Source: Bacilli bacterium (GTDB taxonomy: Bacteria; Bacillota_I; Bacilli_A; RF39; UBA660). From it: DNA of 55,065 nucleotides. Below, piece by piece: positions 16,759-27,193 of the stretch. The notes under the pieces were generated by a model. The model was not told the DNA's origin, ran no database searches, and saw only the letters and a list, made by a program, of their open reading frames with translations. The position numbers were made by a program, and so were the translations under genes. Within the stretch, counting starts at the first letter, position 1. The number at the start of each line of letters is the position of its first letter. Where the stretch lies: assembly GCA_017941235.1 (NCBI GenBank), contig JAGAWU010000007.1, positions 1 to 55,065 on the forward strand. Direction: 5' to 3'.

Positions 16759-17191
16759 CATATCTACCTCCACAAAAAGGACAATAACTTCCAATATATT
16801 TTGATAATGGCATGATTTTAGCCTGATTTTTGCAACACTCATAATTACAAGTTTCTAGTTTATCTATTTTTGACTGAATTGGTGGAATAAATATTTGCTT
16901 TGGTTTTTTTCCTGCTTTAAAATTAATAAATTTATTATTTCTTGTTTTCTTTTCAAAATCTTTAAACACATTATATATTTCTTCCATTGCTGTGTTTGTA
17001 GCACTTTTCAATGCTACATCAATTACTTCACTTGTTACATAACTATCACTTATTAAGCCACAATATGGGCACCATATTTGGTAAAAGTCATCTGAATTGA
17101 TATCTGAACCTCTAACTTTGAAATATTCTCCACACAAATGACATTGCAGTAATACATAACCATCATCATCACAAGGTATTTTTATTTCCAT
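16748..17191 (-). CDS. zinc-ribbon protein, first gene of a two-gene operon
   Basis: The 147-residue protein has three Cys pairs: CHLCGEYF near residue 17, CPYC near 41 and CPFCGG near 138. A further NYECCKNQ lies near 114. This suggests two zinc sites, one between the first pairs. The middle is helical and basic. The protein is probably cytoplasmic and binds nucleic acid or protein; no catalytic motif is seen. Its end overlaps the start of the next gene by about 11 bases. A conserved family could not be named. Confidence 0.65.
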   Translation of the reverse strand: MEIKIPCDDDGYVLLQCHLCGEYFKVRGSDINSDDFYQIWCPYCGLISDSYVTSEVIDVALKSATNTAMEEIYNVFKDFEKKTRNNKFINFKAGKKPKQIFIPPIQSKIDKLETCNYECCKNQAKIMPLSKYIGSYCPFCGGRYDEL

Positions 17192-17457
17192 GCTTGCCTT
17201 CTTTCTAAAATATATATAAGTTTTTTTTCTAAATAATCTAAATAAATTATATACTTTTTTTAGTTATATTTCAATGAAAGTAGTAAAAAAAGATTATTAG
17301 AAAGCAAGAGAATATTTAGTATTTATTAGAAAAGATAATAATTTTTCATACGACATTTCTTATGACATTATTTTATTAGGAAATTTATTAGGAAAGTTCT
17401 TCTAACTTATTGGAGAATAAAAGAAGGTATGATAAAATATCTTTTAGTGGTGATACA

Positions 17458-18297
17458 ATGAAGAAACAATATTTAATTTATGCAGATGAATCACATAGAA
17501 AAGGTAAATACTTTAGTAATTTTTATGGTGGTGCTTTAGTTAATTATACGGAACTTGAAAAGATAAGTAATAAACTTAATGCTAAAAAAGAAGGACTAGG
17601 TTTATTTCAAGAAGTTAAGTGGACGAAAGTTACTGAGCAATATTTAGATAAATATTTAGAATTGATTGATTATTTCTTTGAATTTGTTAAATCTAATAAA
17701 GTAAAGATAAGAATAATGTTTAGGCAAAATGCACAAGTTCCACAAAATTTAACTAGAGAACATGAAGAAAAAGAATATTTCCTTTTATATTATCAATTTA
17801 TTAAACACGCATTTGGAATTGACTACTGTAATCCAAAAGAAAAAGACCAAGTAATATTAAAACTATACTTTGATAAATTACCTGATACAAAAAAGAAAAA
17901 TAAGGAATTTAAAGGTTATATTTATGCACTAAATGATTTCTTTTGCATTAACAATGTTCATATTTACAATGAAGATATAGCAGAAGTGGATTCTAAAAAT
18001 CACGTGATATTACAATGTATGGATATCATATTAGGCGCTATGAACTTTAAACTAAATAATATGGATAAAGAAAAAATGCCAGGCAGTAATAGACGAGGCA
18101 AGAGAACTATTGCAAAAGAAAAATTGTATAAAAACATATTAAGAAATATTAAAACTATTTATCCTAATTTTAATATTGGTGTATCAACTAGCAGTCGTGG
18201 TGATTTTGTTAATAATTGGAAAGATCCTTATAGACATTGGTGTTTTAAATCTAAAAATAGTATATTTGATTCATCATTAACTAAAAAAACAAAATAA
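17458..18297 (+). CDS. DUF3800 protein
   Basis: The start chosen is the ATG preceding KKQYLIYADESHR, a few bases after GGTGAT; a TTG 16 codons upstream is less likely. The product (about 279 residues) has DUF3800 features: YADES at the N-terminus, LYFDKLPD in the middle, and ILQCMDIILGAMNFKLN near residue 200, giving acidic residues in an RNase H-like arrangement. DUF3800 proteins are common in defence islands and mobile elements, and their function is not established. It stands alone between the zinc-ribbon operon and an XRE regulator. Confidence 0.78.
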   Translation: MKKQYLIYADESHRKGKYFSNFYGGALVNYTELEKISNKLNAKKEGLGLFQEVKWTKVTEQYLDKYLELIDYFFEFVKSNKVKIRIMFRQNAQVPQNLTREHEEKEYFLLYYQFIKHAFGIDYCNPKEKDQVILKLYFDKLPDTKKKNKEFKGYIYALNDFFCINNVHIYNEDIAEVDSKNHVILQCMDIILGAMNFKLNNMDKEKMPGSNRRGKRTIAKEKLYKNILRNIKTIYPNFNIGVSTSSRGDFVNNWKDPYRHWCFKSKNSIFDSSLTKKTK

Positions 18298-18401
18298 AAA
18301 ACTCCATTCTTCCTACATAAACCTTTCACGTACTAAACGTGAAGCTTCGGATTGAACAGAGTTCTTATATGACAATAGTATCATTTTTAATGATACTTGT
18401 C

Positions 18402-18432
18402 AATACTAGTATACTCGTACTAGTATTTTTTT
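18402..18432 (+). terminator. terminator after the DUF3800 gene
   Basis: AATACTAGTA and TACTAGTATT form a 10-bp stem around TACTCG, followed by seven T. About 100 bases separate it from the stop. That stretch contains two further small hairpins (TTCACGT..ACGTGAA and TATCATT..AATGATA). Confidence 0.75.
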
Positions 18433-18448
18433 ATGCAAAATTTATTTA

Positions 18449-18688
18449 TTATTTTTCATTTTCTTCAAATAATTCTTTTATATCAATATTTAACACTAGA
18501 GCTAATCTCCATAATGTGCCTAGTGAAAATGTTTGGTGATTTTTACTTTCAATATTTGATATAAATTGTGTAGAATATGACATCATTTCAGCAAGTTGTT
18601 CTTGTGTTATTCCTTTTTCTTTTCTTATTCTTTTAATGTTTTTACTCACCAATTCATAGACATAGTTTTCATCACTTCTATCAAACAT
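18449..18688 (-). CDS. small XRE-family helix-turn-helix regulator
   Basis: The start is the ATG after GGTGGTGAT; earlier in-frame codons lack a site. The product (about 79 residues) is a single Cro/CI-type domain: KNIKRIRKEKGITQEQLAEMMSYSTQFISNIESKNHQTFSLGTLWRLALVLNIDIKELF. It is divergent from the TM2/Ltp gene pair across a 200-bp region that contains a perfect palindrome in the -35 area of the opposite promoter. It probably controls that pair, itself, or both. Confidence 0.85.
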   Translation of the reverse strand: MFDRSDENYVYELVSKNIKRIRKEKGITQEQLAEMMSYSTQFISNIESKNHQTFSLGTLWRLALVLNIDIKELFEENEK

Positions 18689-18762
18689 AATATCACCACC
18701 AATGCCATTTCTACAAACAATCATCTACTATAAATAATTTTCTCATTTTTTATGCAAAATAT

Positions 18763-18794
18763 ACTTACTCTATTCGAGTAAGTTGTGTTATAAT
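18763..18794 (+). promoter_or_regulatory. promoter with palindromic operator upstream of the TM2 gene
   Basis: ACTTACTC-TATTC-GAGTAAGT is a perfect 8-bp inverted repeat at 18763-18783, placed where the -35 box would be for TATAAT at 18789-18794. This is a good operator candidate for the neighbouring XRE regulator. Confidence 0.5.
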
Positions 18795-18885
18795 AAAACT
18801 AGAGATAAAAAACTTTTATCTTCAATTAAAAAGTACGCTAGTATAGGTAGTTTTTGATTTAGTGTAGTGAAAGGAGGTATAAAGT

Positions 18886-19248
18886 ATGGCTAGTGAAACT
18901 AAGTTTTGTGAATTTTGTGGTAATGAAGTTCATGTTGATGCTGTTATGTGTCCAAAATGTGGTAGACAATTGGAGGAGTTAAAAACTGATAAAAGTAACA
19001 CCAATCCTCAAGTTGTCATCAATAATAGTAATCAAATAAATGGTCCTATAGTTCGTGGTGCTAAAGAATGTGATAAATGGATTTCATTCTTATTATGTTT
19101 CTTTTTAGGAGTTTTTGGGGCTCACAAATTTTATGAAGGAAAAGTCGGCTTGGGAATATTATATATATTCACTTTAGGATTATTTGGTATAGGATGGTTT
19201 ATAGATCTTATAGTAATATTATGTAAGCCAAATCCATATTACGTTTAG
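18886..19248 (+). CDS. zinc-ribbon plus TM2-domain membrane protein
   Basis: The 120-residue protein begins with a zinc ribbon (FCEFCGNEVHVDAVMCPKCGRQ). After an Asn-rich linker it has a TM2 domain: KWISFLLCFFLGVFGAHKFYEGKVGLGILYIFTLGLFGIGWFIDLIVIL. TM2 proteins are small two-helix membrane proteins of broad distribution. It lies 12 bp upstream of a second zinc-ribbon membrane protein with a similar start and probably shares its transcript. Confidence 0.85.
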   Translation: MASETKFCEFCGNEVHVDAVMCPKCGRQLEELKTDKSNTNPQVVINNSNQINGPIVRGAKECDKWISFLLCFFLGVFGAHKFYEGKVGLGILYIFTLGLFGIGWFIDLIVILCKPNPYYV

Positions 19249-19260
19249 GAGGTAAGAAAG

Positions 19261-20145
19261 ATGGAAGATAAAAAGTTCTGCAAATTTTGTGGAGAACAAA
19301 TAGACAAAGAAAGTATTGTTTGCCCTAAATGCGGTAGACAAATACAAAATATAAAAGATAAACAAGAAAATAAAACTGACAATAATGAAGTTAATACTAG
19401 TAACAGCAAATCTAAGTTTTACGAACAAACTTGGTTTATGTGGGTGATGTTAATATTTTTTGCTCCAGTTGGAATATTCTTTATGTGGAAATTCCATCCT
19501 GAGATGAAAAAGAATACAAAGATAATATTAACTGTTGTATTTGCCATATTATTTATAATTATTATGGCTTCAAATGGTAGTGAAACCGATGATAATTCTG
19601 GAAATACTACTAAATATGAAACAAATAAAAAAGTTGAAGTAACAGTTGTAGATTTTAGTTCTATGGAAAGAACTGCTGTTGACACTTGGTGCAATGAAAA
19701 TAAAATAAATTGCAAAGTAACAGATGAATATTCGGATACAGTTGCTAAAGGTTCATTTGTTAGTCAAAGTGTTGGTGCTAATACAACAATTTATGAAGGC
19801 GATAGAATAAATATTGTATATTCTCTAGGTAAAAAACCATCTGCTGAATATACAAACGCTTTAAAGAAAGCCGAATCATATTCAAGAACTATGCATATGT
19901 CCAAGAAGGCAATTTATGATCAATTAACTTCCGAATATGGTGAACAGTTTCCAGCAGATGCCGCTCAATATGCTATTGATAATATGACAGCTGATTGGAA
20001 TGCAAATGCATTAGCAAAAGCAAAATCATATCAAAACACAATGCATATGTCTAAAAGTGCTATATATGACCAATTAATATCTGAATATGGTGAACAATTT
20101 ACAAAAGAAGAAGCACAATATGCTATTGACCATTTAGACGACTAA
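19261..20145 (+). CDS. zinc-ribbon, membrane, PASTA and Ltp-repeat protein
   Basis: The 294-residue protein starts with a zinc ribbon (FCKFCGEQIDKESIVCPKCGRQ). It crosses the membrane at about residues 58-75 and 82-100, then has a PASTA-like domain (about 118-195). Two Ltp-type repeats follow at about 198-245 and 248-293, each with SYxxTMHMSKxAIYDQLxSEYGEQF and a following QYAIDxM/L. This repeat is the one in the superinfection-exclusion lipoprotein Ltp of Streptococcus phage TP-J34, which blocks phage DNA entry. Here it is anchored by transmembrane helices instead of lipid. Exclusion of phage is a reasonable inference. Confidence 0.82.
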   Translation: MEDKKFCKFCGEQIDKESIVCPKCGRQIQNIKDKQENKTDNNEVNTSNSKSKFYEQTWFMWVMLIFFAPVGIFFMWKFHPEMKKNTKIILTVVFAILFIIIMASNGSETDDNSGNTTKYETNKKVEVTVVDFSSMERTAVDTWCNENKINCKVTDEYSDTVAKGSFVSQSVGANTTIYEGDRINIVYSLGKKPSAEYTNALKKAESYSRTMHMSKKAIYDQLTSEYGEQFPADAAQYAIDNMTADWNANALAKAKSYQNTMHMSKSAIYDQLISEYGEQFTKEEAQYAIDHLDD

Positions 20146-20148
20146 ATA

Positions 20149-20195
20149 AAAAAAGACAATCTAAGTCACATAGACCTAGAATTGTCTTTTTCTTT
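20149..20195. terminator. bidirectional terminator between the Ltp-repeat gene and the relaxase gene
   Basis: AAAAAGACAAT pairs with ATTGTCTTTTT around a partly paired 20-base loop. It lies between convergent genes and overlaps the relaxase stop codon. Confidence 0.78.
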
Positions 20196-21473
20196 TTGGA
20201 TATCTTTATCAAAATTATTAAGATTATTTTGTATGCATTCGGCTCTTTTAGATATTTCTTTACAATATTTATCGTACTTATAGAGTTCTTTAATTTTAGG
20301 TTGTATATCATTTATTTCAGCAAGTATTTGAGTTTGTTTTTCTTCAGTTTTCGCTCTATGGTATCTTTTCCAAAGGTTTTCTCTTTTTCCTTTTAACTCA
20401 CTTAATTCATTAGAGTTATTTTTAGCAAAGTTATCTAAATCTTCTTTAGTTACAATATTTTTCTCATGCATAAATCTAACTTGTTGTGAAGTTTGCTCTA
20501 ATTTGTAAACTTCTTTTCTAATTGAGTATGGAAGATATTGTTTTGGATGTTTCTTTGGAAAGACTCTTAGTAGATAACAATAGTATAAGTATAGTCCATA
20601 GATACCTTTATGAGGTTTATTATTTTTACAATATTCATCGAAGATAGACTTTTGAGACATAGGTTTAAATACTATTTGTCTTGATAAATATAATCGTTGG
20701 TTTAGTCTTTCTTTTGAATATTCTTTACCAAATGCTTTTTCTATTCTAACTTTATCTTCACCATCTCTATAAATAGTTATTACACCATTACGAGAATATA
20801 CTTTATAACCTAATGATCTCATTCTTTCAAATAATTGTTTTAAGGTAACTGAATAACTAATAACATTATCTAAATCTTCTTTAAGAGTTTTGTAATATTC
20901 ATCGTTTGATATACTTTTGGTGTAAGCCTTTTTATAAAACTTATCTTCATCTAAAATAGATAGTCCATATTCCGAACATAGTGAATCAGAAATATGTCTT
21001 ATCTTTGATATATTGGTTAGGTTGTTATTATATTTCTTACCACTTTTAAAAGATACAGAGTTGATTATGAAATGGTTGTGAATGTGATTGGTATTTTGAT
21101 GTGTAGCAACAACCACTTCATAATCTTTAAACATTTCTTCTGCAAACTTAACTCCAATCTCATGAGCAATATCTGGAGTAACTTCACCTTCTTTAAATGA
21201 CTGATAACCATGATAAGCGAGAACGCCGTCTTTCTTTCTAAATATTTCTTTAGTGAACTCCATATCATCACAAGGATTATCTTCATCACAATTTAAGCAA
21301 CTTACATAGCAAACTTTTTCTTGTTTAAAATTATAATCTTTAATAGGTTCTTCTAAATAACTATATGATTCTTTATTACCATAATCTTTATTAAGAGTTT
21401 TTTCAGGATTGATGATATAATTTATAGATTGCTTTAAATTATTCTTAATACTCCAAATTGATGTTGTCGCCAT
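20166..21473 (-). CDS. relaxase / mobilisation nuclease (TnpZ-like)
   Basis: The 435-residue protein has the relaxase three-histidine motif in HQNTNHIHNHFIINSVSFKSGKKY near residues 124-147, preceded by an N-terminal Tyr-rich segment. This is the pattern of MobA/MobP-type relaxases that nick oriT and lead single-strand transfer. The C-terminal half is helical and basic. Behind it on the same strand lie TnpV and a large serine recombinase, the same combination as tnpZ-tnpV-tnpX of Tn4451-type mobilisable transposons. oriT is expected just upstream (about 21480-21536), where GGAGTGGTGGGAGTAATACCACC is partly palindromic. Confidence 0.83.
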   Translation of the reverse strand: MATTSIWSIKNNLKQSINYIINPEKTLNKDYGNKESYSYLEEPIKDYNFKQEKVCYVSCLNCDEDNPCDDMEFTKEIFRKKDGVLAYHGYQSFKEGEVTPDIAHEIGVKFAEEMFKDYEVVVATHQNTNHIHNHFIINSVSFKSGKKYNNNLTNISKIRHISDSLCSEYGLSILDEDKFYKKAYTKSISNDEYYKTLKEDLDNVISYSVTLKQLFERMRSLGYKVYSRNGVITIYRDGEDKVRIEKAFGKEYSKERLNQRLYLSRQIVFKPMSQKSIFDEYCKNNKPHKGIYGLYLYYCYLLRVFPKKHPKQYLPYSIRKEVYKLEQTSQQVRFMHEKNIVTKEDLDNFAKNNSNELSELKGKRENLWKRYHRAKTEEKQTQILAEINDIQPKIKELYKYDKYCKEISKRAECIQNNLNNFDKDIQKEKDNSRSM

Positions 21474-21536
21474 TATAGGTTTATCCTTTCTTTTGGAGTG
21501 GTGGGAGTAATACCACCTTGCTTGCTTATGACAACA

Positions 21537-21890
21537 TCAGACATAAATTATCTCCTTAAGAATAATTTCTTCAGCAGAATTCTTATAATTATTCATCAAT
21601 TTTACCCATTCAATCCCGCTATTTTCTTTACTTTTTTCAGATGGTTTTTCATCATTTTTAATATAATTATCCATTAAAGTTTTTAATCTTTCTTCACATT
21701 CTTTACTGACTGAAAGAAGATGATTTGTTAGTTCATTCTTCATTAAAAGTGATTGATATAATCCTTTTTTGTTGTTCTTAATATAACTTAATCTTAATAA
21801 TCCATACTTATTTATTTCTTCATAATTTTGATTTTCTATTACCAAATTAGGTAATAAATAATCTCCAATTTTTCTATAATCAATATTCAT
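21537..21890 (-). CDS. TnpV-like transposon-encoded protein
   Basis: The 117-residue protein has the TnpV pattern: IGDYLLPNL near the N-terminus, then YGLLRLSYIKNNKKGLYQSLLMKNELTNHL. TnpV proteins accompany large serine recombinases in Clostridia transposons; their role is unknown. It lies 18 bp after the recombinase gene and has its own AAAGGAT Shine-Dalgarno. Confidence 0.82.
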   Translation of the reverse strand: MNIDYRKIGDYLLPNLVIENQNYEEINKYGLLRLSYIKNNKKGLYQSLLMKNELTNHLLSVSKECEERLKTLMDNYIKNDEKPSEKSKENSGIEWVKLMNNYKNSAEEIILKEIIYV

Positions 21891-21908
21891 AATTTAATCA
21901 AATCCTTT

Positions 21909-23816
<1,908 letters not shown>

Positions 23817-23873
23817 TTATTTTATACGACAAAAACAACCAATATTGTGGGAGTATATAAACTCATCAATTCA

Positions 23874-24146
23874 TTAATGCCTTGCTATGTACTCTGATAA
23901 TTCAGACAATGGGATTTTCTTCTTTAAACTCCCTATATAAAAATGTTTCTGCTCATTGAAGAATAGGTATAACTTATCTCCAATAATTACTTTATGTGGC
24001 TCTACATACGCTAGATTGGTATGTTCCACAATTCTTAAGTAGCCCTCAATTATTTGATAGGACTTCTTATTAAATTTGCAAGACCAATTAATTTTGGCTT
24101 TGAGTTCATCACTCATATTGATTTTCTTTTTTACGATATTAATCAT
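23874..24146 (-). CDS. small protein of the transposon, unknown
   Basis: The 90-residue protein starts MINIVKKKINMSDELKAKINWSCKFNKKSYQIIEGYLRIV. It is a helical N-terminus followed by a beta-rich half (PHKVIIGDKLYLFFNEQKHFYIGSLKKKIPL). No family is recognised. Its size and place, just upstream of the recombinase on the same strand, are those of a regulatory or excision accessory protein. The start has a weak GGGTGTGAT site. Confidence 0.5.
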   Translation of the reverse strand: MINIVKKKINMSDELKAKINWSCKFNKKSYQIIEGYLRIVEHTNLAYVEPHKVIIGDKLYLFFNEQKHFYIGSLKKKIPLSELSEYIARH

Positions 24147-24494
24147 ACCACATCACACCCTTTCTTTGCAATAGCAACAAAAAAAATCAACTTGCGTTGA
24201 TTTAATCATTAACATCGCTTGGTGCGACGATTTTATCTTTTGGAGCGTTCTAATGTCAAAGTAAGTCATAATGTTTTCTTTTGATAAATTAATTATACAA
24301 TAATTTTTTTTAAAATAAAATACCTATAAATTCCTTACAAATTAAGAATTTCTGAAAATAGTAATAGTCCGTTCTAACGTCAAGTATAAATGTGCATTTT
24401 ACTGTTGATGTACAATTTCATAAAAAATGTATAACTATTGGGGTACAAATTAATATAATCTATGCTATAATGTAAATAATAGCGAGGTGTCTTT
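24147..24494. other. intergenic region with short direct repeats, a minus-strand terminator and a promoter
   Basis: CGTTCTAAYGTCAA occurs at 24246 and again at 24370 in the same orientation. ATCAAC-TTGC-GTTGAT with a minus-strand T tract lies near 24178-24205. A TATAAT box at about 24472 precedes the surface-protein gene. The region separates the divergent transposon genes from that gene and may contain an element end. No other gene is seen. Confidence 0.5.
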
Positions 24495-26381
24495 ATGAAA
24501 AAGATATTTAAAGGAATATCAAGAGTAGTATTTTCTTTATTACTAATAGTTAGTATATTTGGAGCAGTAAATGTATTAGCAGAAGAAGTAATATTTAAAA
24601 TAACTAAGATAGAAGTAAAAGAAAAGTCAGATAAGGTAACAGTTAATGATGTATCTTTATCAGGCGGATTAATTACAAATGATATAGTGTTTACTGATAA
24701 AGATGATTTTATAACATACAATATAACAATTAAAAATAACACCTCAGATAAATATAAAATCAAATCTATAACTGATGATAATACATCTACATATTTAGAT
24801 TATACATATGATGACTTAACTAATGTAGAACTTGATTCAGGTGAAGAAAAAACATTTAATTTAACAATTACCTATATCCAAGAAACAACAAATTTAATAA
24901 TATCAGATCAAGCAGTCAGTTTAACTTTAACATATGAAAAAGAAGATGGAACTACTGGTAGTGAAACAATAACTAATCCAGATAATGATGGAACAACAAA
25001 CAATGATAATACAACTACTACTGGAGAAGTTAAAGGAGCAACCGAAACAACTGTTAATCCTAAAACTGGAGATAATATTACATTCTATATTATATTAGGA
25101 ATAATTTCTGTTACAGGTTTAGTAATAACAACAGTAAGTAAAAAGAAATTAAGTAAATCATTAATGGCAATAGCATTAGTAAGCTCTATTGCATTACCAT
25201 TAGGTGTAAGAGCTGATAGTGATAAATTTAATATAGTTTTAAATAATATAATAAAAGTAAAAAGATTTGTTGTAGCCTTAGAAGGATCTAATGTTACATT
25301 TGAAAGCAATAATGTAAATATAAACTATGGCAATGAGACAATAGTAACTGTAAGTCCTGCATCGGGTTATTATATAAGTGAAGCATCATGTACAAATAAT
25401 TATACAATAACTAATTTAACAACAGCACAAGATGCAACATCACAGCAAACAATAACAATTAATAATAATAATCAAACTACAGATTCAATATGTACATTTA
25501 CAACTAAAAAAGTTCCAGGGCAATTTAAAGAAATGATTTTAGAGGATAATCCGACAATAAAGACAAATCCAACTCTAACGGAATCATCTGATTCTGCTAA
25601 CGAAAATGGTTTATACAAGATGAGTGTAACAAATGGTTTTGGAGGAAAAGATGGAGATACATATTTCTTTAGAGGAAATGTAACTAATAATGTAGTAGAG
25701 TTTGCGGGACTAACATGGAGGATAGTTAGAATAAATGAAGATGATACAGTTAGATTAATATTAGATACACATATAGATACAATAAAGCACAGATTTAATG
25801 AAACAGATAGTAATTATGATTATATGTATTATTCAAATAGTGGAAGTATAGGAGATAGTAGTTATCCAAATGTTAAATATTCATTGGATCAGTGGTATGC
25901 AAGCAATATAGAAAATAATAGTACGTATGCAAGTAAAGTGGTTACAGGAAATTATTTCTGTGAAGCGGCAAAAGTAAAGTACTCAAGTGATTATACAAGT
26001 GGAAGTGCAACAATGAGTATATATAGTAGTTATATTCCAACACTAGATTGTATAAAAGATGCAAATGATAAACAATATGTTGCAGAACCTGTAGGATTGT
26101 TAACTTATGATGAAGTAATACTAGCAGGAGGATATTATAATGCAAAAAACCAATCATTCTATTTATATAAATCAGCTAGTGGTGGAGAGAATAATTTTAT
26201 TTGGTGGACAATGAGCCCTGCTGCCGTTTTTAACGGTAGAGCTCGCGCATGGTATGTGAGTACTTCAGGTGAAATCTACAACTTTTTTGTCACTGGTTTG
26301 GATTACTTACGTCCTGTTATTAATTTAAGAGCTGATGTAGATGTAACAAGAAATGAAATTGGACACTATGTAGTACAATAA
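24495..26381 (+). CDS. secreted/surface protein with DGR-like variable C-terminal domain
   Basis: The 628-residue protein has a signal peptide (1-30), a beta-rich ectodomain and an acidic Thr/Asn linker. A sortase-like NPKTGD motif followed by a membrane segment and KKK lies near residue 190, and a second signal-like hydrophobic segment (LMAIALVSSIALPLGVRA) near 225. A second ectodomain follows. The last 120 residues have the pattern WWTMSP..., G-x-A/W-YV-x-x-x-G, LRPVINLRADV found in DUF6273-type, C-lectin-like proteins, some of which are targets of diversity-generating retroelements. It is transcribed alone. The double anchor suggests a fusion. Ligand unknown. Confidence 0.7.
   Translation: MKKIFKGISRVVFSLLLIVSIFGAVNVLAEEVIFKITKIEVKEKSDKVTVNDVSLSGGLITNDIVFTDKDDFITYNITIKNNTSDKYKIKSITDDNTSTYLDYTYDDLTNVELDSGEEKTFNLTITYIQETTNLIISDQAVSLTLTYEKEDGTTGSETITNPDNDGTTNNDNTTTTGEVKGATETTVNPKTGDNITFYIILGIISVTGLVITTVSKKKLSKSLMAIALVSSIALPLGVRADSDKFNIVLNNIIKVKRFVVALEGSNVTFESNNVNINYGNETIVTVSPASGYYISEASCTNNYTITNLTTAQDATSQQTITINNNNQTTDSICTFTTKKVPGQFKEMILEDNPTIKTNPTLTESSDSANENGLYKMSVTNGFGGKDGDTYFFRGNVTNNVVEFAGLTWRIVRINEDDTVRLILDTHIDTIKHRFNETDSNYDYMYYSNSGSIGDSSYPNVKYSLDQWYASNIENNSTYASKVVTGNYFCEAAKVKYSSDYTSGSATMSIYSSYIPTLDCIKDANDKQYVAEPVGLLTYDEVILAGGYYNAKNQSFYLYKSASGGENNFIWWTMSPAAVFNGRARAWYVSTSGEIYNFFVTGLDYLRPVINLRADVDVTRNEIGHYVVQ
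26212..26330 (+). other. candidate variable region (VR) of a diversity-generating retroelement
   Basis: This stretch of about 40 codons stands out by composition. It holds many C-ending codons (AGC, GCC, AAC, CGC, ATC, TAC, GTC), while nearly all other codons in the gene end in A or T. Adenine-directed mutagenesis of AAY codons would give exactly such NNC/NNT codons. It ends at CGTCCTGTTATT, before LRPVINL. No reverse transcriptase or template repeat is in the window. Confidence 0.5.
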
Positions 26382-26424
26382 TTTATAAAAGTGCTAAATC
26401 GGAAGATTAAGATATTGTGTTAAG

Positions 26425-26450
26425 TAAAGTAGAAGAAATTCTACTTTTTT
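26425..26450 (+). terminator. terminator after the surface protein gene
   Basis: AAAGTAGAA and TTCTACTTT pair around GAAA, followed by T residues. Confidence 0.78.
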
Positions 26451-26949
26451 GTATACCATAATATGGTCACATAATCGGTTAAATACACTTAAATATAAAT
26501 AATTTGTATGGTTATAAATATGGTTTACCTTTATTTTTAGCAAATCCATAAACACCCTTGTAAACACATGGATAGATGTAAATTTCTATAGTCTTTTTTT
26601 GCTATTTAAATGTCCTTGTTTTAACTTTTAATTAATCATAGTATAATTATCAATTCTACTCTATTTCGTTTCTATATGGTCTTTAAAATTGCTTGAAAAT
26701 AATAAATGATTATTTTTGTAAAATTATTTTATTGTTTTATATAATCATGCTTTATACAAATAAATGTTTTAAATAAGTTTAAATGTTTTTAAAAGATTAA
26801 ATGATATAATTCTCTATTATATTCTTTATTCTATTCTATATTAGTAGGATGTCTGCATCTATACTTATAGGATGTATTTTTCGTGGATGTATAGAAATAT
26901 TCTTCATAGATATGGAAATAATATTCCAATAGGTATATCAAAAATAATA
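26451..26949. other. AT-rich non-coding stretch
   Basis: No gene is visible. Short GGATGT repeats lie near 26848-26892 (AGGATGT, AGGATGTA, GGATGTA). The base composition is extreme. It may hold an element end, but I see no clear terminal repeat. Confidence 0.45.
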
Positions 26950-27193
26950 ACATCCCACTTTTTTTATCAATTTTATTAAATTGGGATATGCATATCCCTA
27001 ATAGTTTTTAAGGATAAAACTATTATCGCAAACTTGTTTTGGGATTAATTTTGTAAGTACAAAATAAGTTTGGTACCACTAGTAATATAGATTTTATATA
27101 GGTAAAATGTATGTGATGGTACCATCGTCTTATCCTGATAAAAAAATACCATAATAATTATGGCATTTTTGGGATAAATAAGACTTCATCTAT
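26950..27193. repeat. structured 244-bp repeat, copy B
   Basis: This is the intact counterpart of 8814-9055. Its right end is the last 12 codons of the serine recombinase gene on the minus strand, so the remainder lies just 3' of that gene. It contains a 9-bp stem AATAGTTTT..AAAACTATT, the conserved TTGGGATTAATTTTG and two GGTACC sites about 55 bases apart. It could be a structured RNA in the recombinase transcript or an attachment site. Confidence 0.7.
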
